Shown here: piece after piece, positions 59,879 through 64,000 of the stretch | Numbering within the stretch: the first letter of the stretch is position 1 | Layout of the letters: every line of letters starts with the position of its first letter | From: DATKHR01 sp035939575 | GTDB lineage: Bacteria > Acidobacteriota > Vicinamibacteria > Vicinamibacterales > CAVVIG01 | Reading direction: 5' to 3' | Length of the DNA stretch: 64,000 nucleotides | Assembly (NCBI GenBank): GCA_035939575.1 | Contig: DASZFS010000389.1 | Span: forward strand, 1-64,000 | Position numbers and translations under genes: made by a program | The notes under the pieces: generated by a model | Told to the model about the DNA's origin: nothing | The model's input: only the letters and a program-made list of their open reading frames with translations | Databases searched by the model: none

Positions 59879-60565
59879 TCAGGGGAGGATCAACTTAGAG
59901 AGCGGTTTCGCTGGGTTCACAAGGTACCCTGGGTGCCCTGGGTTCCCGGGGTTCTCCGGGTTCTGCTGCCCGGGGGAGGTTGAGTCCGGGCGCATGACGC
60001 GGGCGACGAGCGAGAGGAACGCGCGCTCGTTGGGCTCGTCTGCGCGGACCGACTCGACCGACTCGGTCACCCTCCTGAGGACGACCGCGGCATCGCGCTC
60101 GAAAGACGATCCGGCCCCCTTGCCCGCTTCGGCGAGGAGCGGCTTGAGCTCGGTCATCAGTCGCTCGGCGGAGAGCGATGCGGGGCGATGCTCGTAGATA
60201 ACGCCACGCCCGGCGGTCTCAAAGGTCGCCGCGAGCGCCGCTGCGGCTTCGGCCACGTCCTCGTCGAGGAGCGGTTGCAGCTCGGGGGCCTGATAGGTCC
60301 TGAGGAAGGCGCCGATGAGGAAGAAAAGTTGAGACTGGCGCTGGCTGAAGTCGCGCACGAAGTGGACGAGGCGCGAGACGTCGTGCTGCTGCTGGCGAAC
60401 GCTGACGGCTGGCGGATGCTCGCGGGCGCTGGCCAGCCAGGCGCAGTCGCTCGGGCACGCGATCTCCACGAGACGCTTCGTACCGCAGCAGACGGCGCAG
60501 ATCTGTTGGCCGGTGGCGGGACAACCCCGTCGCGCCTTGCGCGTACCGCAGAGTGGGCAAACCAC
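59879..60565 (-). CDS. Zinc-ribbon protein of unknown function
   Basis: The protein has at least six cysteines in its first 45 residues (CPLCGTRKARRGCPATGQQICAVCCGTKRLVEIACPSDCAWL), which looks like two zinc ribbons or knuckles. A mostly helical region of ~150 residues follows. The C-terminal tail (QQNPENPGNPGHPGYLVNPAKP) is encoded by ggttcccggg-type microrepeats. I use GTG 60565, which directly precedes the first Cys; a further upstream frame adds 15 residues. It is divergent from the unknown at 60639. I recognise the cysteine pattern as conserved-looking but cannot name a family. Confidence 0.65.
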   Translation of the reverse strand: MVCPLCGTRKARRGCPATGQQICAVCCGTKRLVEIACPSDCAWLASAREHPPAVSVRQQQHDVSRLVHFVRDFSQRQSQLFFLIGAFLRTYQAPELQPLLDEDVAEAAAALAATFETAGRGVIYEHRPASLSAERLMTELKPLLAEAGKGAGSSFERDAAVVLRRVTESVESVRADEPNERAFLSLVARVMRPDSTSPGQQNPENPGNPGHPGYLVNPAKPLSKLILP

Positions 60566-60638
60566 GAGACAGCCATTGTACAATTGACGCGGATTTCCCA
60601 CAGATCGCACCGGAACACCCTTTGCAGCGTCGGGGTGT

Positions 60639-61223
60639 ATGGCGCGAAGCGAAACGGCGGCCGCCTACGTCGTTGATTTCTTCAAAGAGCTGGTGGAGGG
60701 CGCGATCGCCCACCAGCGGCTGGCGGCGAACGAGCTCACCACGTTCTACATCGTACGGCTGCTCGCAGGCTACACGCGCAGCGCGGACGAAGACGGCGAC
60801 GCGGACGCGCCGCTGGCGCTGCAGCTCGCGCGCGCGCTGGAGCGTGGCGGAATGCGACAGCGGGCCGGACTGAAGCGGATCGGCGATCGATCGCTGTTCC
60901 TGTCGGGGTTCTTCTCCGACTCGCTCCGGCGGCACCTCGTTGACGTTGACTACTACGCCGCCATCGGCGGCTATGCGTACCACGCACTCAGCCGGTCGGA
61001 GACGGACACCTGGTCGCCGGTGTTCGCCGAGCTCGGGGAGAAGTTCGTCGATTTCGTCGACGTTCTGAGCGAGGTGAGCGAGCGCACGTCCTGCACGTCG
61101 AACGGCGACCTGCTGCGGCTGTACGAGCGGTGGTTGAAGAGCGGCAGCCGGCGCAGCGGGGAGCTGCTCGTGGAGCGGGGGGTGGTGCCCAATGCCTCGC
61201 TCAGGACCATGCGCGTGCAGTAG
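60639..61223 (+). CDS. Conserved-looking helical protein, unknown function
   Basis: The 194-residue soluble protein has no signal peptide or membrane helix. It is rich in charged helices (AAAYVVDFFKELVEGAIAHQRLAANELTTFYIVRLLAGY, SLRRHLVDVDYYAAIGGYAYHALSR, PVFAELGEKFVDFVDVLSEVSERT). There are no cofactor or catalytic motifs that I can identify. Codon use and composition are like its neighbours, so it is probably real. It is divergent from the zinc-ribbon gene. Confidence 0.72.
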   Translation: MARSETAAAYVVDFFKELVEGAIAHQRLAANELTTFYIVRLLAGYTRSADEDGDADAPLALQLARALERGGMRQRAGLKRIGDRSLFLSGFFSDSLRRHLVDVDYYAAIGGYAYHALSRSETDTWSPVFAELGEKFVDFVDVLSEVSERTSCTSNGDLLRLYERWLKSGSRRSGELLVERGVVPNASLRTMRVQ

Positions 61224-61235
61224 GCCTCCGGGAAT

Positions 61236-61300
61236 GATGAGATCTGGTTATCTGGTTATTGGGTGGCGTCAGGCCTTTCAATGAGCAAATAACCAGACTG
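61236..61300. repeat. Inverted microrepeats ggttatctggttattgg / aataaccag
   Basis: gatctggttatctggttattggg is followed ~30 bp later by aataaccagactgaccgg, forming an imperfect hairpin. The 16-mer at 61247-61262 recurs as its inverse complement at 44428-44443. Confidence 0.7.
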
Positions 61301-61647
61301 ACCGGACAACCAAATCCTGCCGAGTCCTCAATTTCAATATTCGTGGGTAATTTCACTAATGTGAGTGTGTGGCTCCAATGATGTGTCATGTCTCAACAAT
61401 TCGCGACACACGATCGTCTCCATTTGCGGACAAGCTGGAGCCCCGTGGCAAGAACCGTAGCCGGCTTTCCGGCGTCTAACGGATCAACACTTTTTGAACA
61501 AACGGTTGACTTGCTCGAAAGCGATGCTTCAAAGTATTGATTCAAAGGCGTTTGATAGGGCTGGTGGCTGCGGTCATGTTTCGGCAGCGTTCGTTTCAGG
61601 TGAATTCTCGTCCTCGGAAGGTAGCGGGGGCATCCAGAACTTTGGGC

Positions 61648-61675
61648 TTGAACTGTGACTTTGGCCCAGTATAGA
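61648..61675 (+). promoter_or_regulatory. Possible promoter of the DksA-type gene
   Basis: TTGAAC (61648-61653), a 16-bp spacer and TATAGA (61670-61675) lie about 65 bp upstream of the ATG. Confidence 0.45.
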
Positions 61676-61739
61676 ATTGGCAATTCATTTGCATAACACG
61701 GCGGCAATTATAGCGGCGGAGCTAAGAAGGAGCGGCGTC

Positions 61740-62204
61740 ATGGCAAACAAAGACACTCAGAAGGTCGCAGCTGAAGCTAGGATGTCCCGCGCTCGGTACG
61801 CGGAGCTCAAGCACATGCTCGACGAGCGCCGGAAGGAAATCCAGGCCGAGGTGCAGGGGAAGATGCGTGGCGTCCGCGAGGAGGGCACCTGGGGTGGCAA
61901 GCTGAACGAGGTACTCGACGCGGTCGAGAGCTCGGAAGCCGACATCCAGGAAGAGCTCGAGTTCGCGCTGATCCAGATGAAATCGGAGACGCTGAACAAG
62001 GTCAATGACGCCCTCCACCGGTTGGAGCAGGGCGATTACGGCTATTGCTACGAGTGCGGCGACGAAATCGCCGAGAAGCGTCTGCGCGCGCTACCTTTCG
62101 CCGTCCGCTGCAAGGACTGCGAGGCGCAGCGCGAGGTCGTCGAGCAGCGGGAGCGCCAGGCGAACGCGCGGCGCGGCACGTCCTCGCTGTTCCTCGACGT
62201 CTAA
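61740..62204 (+). CDS. dksA: TraR/DksA-family zinc-finger transcription regulator
   Basis: The 154-residue protein (ATG 61740 with AAGGAG upstream) has a coiled-coil N-terminal half (ARYAELKHMLDERRKEIQAEVQGKMRGVREE...LEFALIQMKSETLNKVNDALHRLEQGDYG) and a C4 zinc finger, Cys-x2-Cys (YCYECGDEI) and Cys-x2-Cys (RCKDCEA), separated by about 17 residues. DksA binds the RNA polymerase secondary channel and acts with (p)ppGpp. The DxxDxA tip of E. coli DksA is not exact here (LDAVESSEADI). Confidence 0.88.
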   Translation: MANKDTQKVAAEARMSRARYAELKHMLDERRKEIQAEVQGKMRGVREEGTWGGKLNEVLDAVESSEADIQEELEFALIQMKSETLNKVNDALHRLEQGDYGYCYECGDEIAEKRLRALPFAVRCKDCEAQREVVEQRERQANARRGTSSLFLDV

Positions 62205-62209
62205 TGGTG

Positions 62210-62320
62210 GAGTCCGGAGTGCGGATTGCGGATTGATTGCGGATTCAGTTCCGCAATCTGCACTCACCGCGTCCACGATTCCGCAATCGACCCGCAAGCC
62301 TCAAGTCCCAATCCGCAATA
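62210..62320. repeat. gcggatt / ccgcaat microrepeats between dksA and lon
   Basis: Three gcggattg copies are followed by three ccgcaat(c) copies, so the spacer can fold on itself. Nothing else is seen in it before the lon RBS. Confidence 0.7.
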
Positions 62321-62331
62321 GAAAGGTCGCC

Positions 62332-64000
62332 GTGAGCGATCACATCGAGGACCTCAAACCTGAGGACGTCTCGATCGGCGATCGGCCGCTCTCGATTCCA
62401 TCCGAGCTGCCGATCCTCCCGCTTCGGGATACGGTCCTCTTTCCGAATTCATTCATGCCGCTCGCCGTCGCGCGCGAGAGCTCCGTCCGGCTCATCGACG
62501 ACGCGATCGCGAACGGCAAGCTCATCGCCGTGTTCACGCAGCGTGACGCGGCGGTCGAAGAGCCGGTGCAGGCCGACCTGCACACCGTCGGCACCGCGAC
62601 GCACATCCACAAGATGTTCAAGCTTCCCGACGGCAGCCTGCGCCTCATCGTGCAGGGGCTCGCGCGGCTGCGGCTCGACGAAGTGGTGTCGACGCACCCG
62701 TATCTCCGCGCGCGCGTCAGCGCGGCGAACGAGGGCACCAACGACGACGATCGGCTCGAGATCGACGCACTGGCGCGGAACATCAAGACGAACTTCCAGC
62801 AGGTCGTGTCGCTGTCGCCGCTCCTGTCCGACGATCTCCAGACGCTCGCGACGAACATCGTCGAGCCCGGACGGCTGGCAGACTTCATCGCGTCGTCGCT
62901 GTCGACCATCAGCACGGCGGTCAAGCAGGAGGTGCTCGAGACGCTCGACATCAGGACGCGGATGGACAACCTCAATCGCATCCTGATCAAAGAGCTCGAG
63001 GTGCTCGAGCTCGGCTCGAAGATCCAGTCGCAGGTGCAGTCCGAGGTCGGCAAGAACCAGCGCGAGTACTTCCTGCGCGAGCAGATGAAGGCCATTCAGC
63101 GCGAGCTCGGCGAAGGCGACGATCAGACGAAAGAGATCGAGGAGCTCCAGGAGAAGATCGAAGCCGCAGGCATGCCCGAGCTGGTCAAGAAGGAAGCGCT
63201 GCGCGAGCTGGATCGATTGTCGAAAATGCCGGTTGCGGCGGCCGAGTACACGGTGTCGCGGACCTATCTGGACTGGCTCGTCGCGCTCCCGTGGTCGAAG
63301 CGGACCGAGGAAGTCATCGATCTGCCGAAGACGAAGGACAAGCTCGACGCGGACCATTCCGGTCTCGAGAAGGCTAAAGACCGGATCCTGGAATACCTGG
63401 CGGTCCGTAAGCTCAACCCGGACGTCAAGGGGCCGATTCTGTGCTTTGTCGGCCCCCCCGGCGTCGGCAAGACGTCGCTGGCGCGATCCATCGCCGAGTC
63501 GATCGGCCGCAAGTTCGTGCGCGTGTCGCTTGGCGGCATGCGCGACGAGGCCGAAATCCGCGGCCATCGGCGGACGTACATCGGCGCGCTTCCCGGCCAG
63601 ATCATCCAGGGGCTCCGGCGCGCCGAATCGAAGAACCCGGTGTTCATCCTCGACGAGATCGACAAGCTCGGCGCGGATTTCCGCGGCGACCCGTCGTCGG
63701 CCCTTCTCGAGGTGCTCGACCCGGAGCAGAACAACACGTTCCGGGATCACTATCTCGACGTGCCGTTCGATCTCAGCGGCGTGCTGTTCATCACCACGGC
63801 GAACGTGCTCGATCCGGTTCCGGCACCGCTGCGCGATCGCATGGAGGTCCTCGAGATCGCGGGATACACCGAGGAGGAGAAGCTCGAGATCGCGCTGGAT
63901 CACCTGGTCGACAAGCAGGTGAAGAACCACGGCCTCACGGCCGAGTACATCCGGTTCACCGATGCCGCGCTCAGGCAGGTGATCCGCGGCTACACGCGTG
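62332..64000 (+). CDS. lon: ATP-dependent protease Lon (partial, runs off window)
   Basis: The first 556 residues are present, from GTG 62332 (AAAGG RBS 8 bp upstream). The N-terminal LON domain begins LPILPLRDTVLFPNSFMPLAVARESS and continues through a helical region (QREYFLREQMKAIQRELGEGDDQTKEIEELQEKIEAAGMPE). The AAA+ module has Walker A GPPGVGKTS, MRDEAEIRGHRRTYIGALPG and Walker B VFILDEIDKL, then VLDPEQNNTFRDHYLDVPFDLSGVLFITTAN. The proteolytic Ser-Lys domain lies beyond 64000. Lon degrades misfolded and regulatory proteins. Confidence 0.95.
   Translation, partial: MSDHIEDLKPEDVSIGDRPLSIPSELPILPLRDTVLFPNSFMPLAVARESSVRLIDDAIANGKLIAVFTQRDAAVEEPVQADLHTVGTATHIHKMFKLPDGSLRLIVQGLARLRLDEVVSTHPYLRARVSAANEGTNDDDRLEIDALARNIKTNFQQVVSLSPLLSDDLQTLATNIVEPGRLADFIASSLSTISTAVKQEVLETLDIRTRMDNLNRILIKELEVLELGSKIQSQVQSEVGKNQREYFLREQMKAIQRELGEGDDQTKEIEELQEKIEAAGMPELVKKEALRELDRLSKMPVAAAEYTVSRTYLDWLVALPWSKRTEEVIDLPKTKDKLDADHSGLEKAKDRILEYLAVRKLNPDVKGPILCFVGPPGVGKTSLARSIAESIGRKFVRVSLGGMRDEAEIRGHRRTYIGALPGQIIQGLRRAESKNPVFILDEIDKLGADFRGDPSSALLEVLDPEQNNTFRDHYLDVPFDLSGVLFITTANVLDPVPAPLRDRMEVLEIAGYTEEEKLEIALDHLVDKQVKNHGLTAEYIRFTDAALRQVIRGYTR

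Larger units (their letters stand above)
61224..61739. other. Long non-coding interval before the DksA gene
   Basis: The interval begins with ggttatctggtta microrepeats (61236-61300). From about 61320 to 61680 the DNA is less GC-rich than its neighbours and shows no convincing gene; a minus-strand frame at 61393-61707 has no protein-like character. A promoter for dksA ends it. A small RNA or a gene remnant cannot be excluded. Confidence 0.6.

Noticed and set aside
61393..61707. 104-codon minus-strand frame upstream of dksA
   Set aside because: It has no RBS, no hydrophobic core pattern and no neighbour in that orientation, and overlaps the probable dksA promoter.
62449..63930. 493-codon minus-strand open frame over lon
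   Set aside because: It mirrors the lon reading frame, and the plus-strand protein has Walker motifs and a clear LON domain.

Overview
The window is visibly GC-rich and looks like chromosome from a Gram-negative Acidobacteriota, most likely class Vicinamibacteria. This is inferred from protein character and was not searched. The support is: an outer membrane (LptD, TonB/ExbB/ExbD, two very large Oar-type TonB-dependent receptors with N-terminal carboxypeptidase-like domains), many secreted HEAT/TPR proteins and lipoproteins, and frequent 4-bp ATGA/GTGA gene overlaps. I recognise no phage, transposase, CRISPR array, rRNA or tRNA.

Layout. 1-138 holds a tandem repeat that recurs at 59.1 kb. 139-1158 (-) is a radical SAM protein. 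1287-11093 (-) is a tightly packed housekeeping/envelope operon: deoxynucleoside kinase, accD, folC, lptD, two sugar-epimerase-type SDRs, a fused polyprenol kinase/DUF92 protein, a UbiA prenyltransferase and a small basic secreted protein. Divergent from it (11172-14506, +) are a MenC/N-acylamino acid racemase-type enolase and a HEAT-repeat lipoprotein ending in a cyclophilin domain. 14595-32561 (-) is the most unusual part. It encodes one TolC-like outer-membrane factor, one periplasmic adaptor and three paralogous HME-type RND pumps, interleaved with three small secreted proteins carrying EF-hand/VCBS-like DxDxDGxxD loops and a shared RGPPL C-terminus. It also holds a LuxR-type regulator with an apparent NHLP leader-like N-terminus, a lipoprotein that shares that N-terminus, a KDPG-aldolase-like enzyme and a secreted unknown. 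An alpha/beta hydrolase lies at its 3' end.

32562-33075 has no conventional gene but contains a promoter, a 16-codon lysine-rich mini-ORF and a strong terminator. 33076-35210 (-) is a TPR protein plus Ddl. 35234-43446 (+) is tgt-yajC-secD-secF, uppP, a DUF502 protein and a membrane pyrophosphatase. 43690-46660 (+) is a TonB-ExbB-ExbD-ExbD-ExbD energising system. 46726-48826 (+) is an ECF-type sigma factor, a membrane protein that may be its anti-sigma partner, and a secreted protein. 48895-56735 (-) is two Oar-type receptors and a TPR lipoprotein. 56881-59052 (+) is Rel/SpoT. 59236-60565 (-) is RidA, L28 and a zinc-ribbon protein. 60639-61223 (+) is an unknown. 61740-62204 (+) is a DksA-type regulator. 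62332-64000 (+) is the first two thirds of Lon.

The TonB/ExbB/ExbD system would power the two Oar-type receptors encoded just downstream. uppP, ddl, lptD and the sugar SDRs serve the envelope, and yajC-secD-secF serve secretion. Many gene ends carry short, locus-specific microrepeats, several of which run into coding sequence and form protein tails. All family names come from motifs read by eye. Start sites were revised where an RBS or overlap supports a shorter protein.
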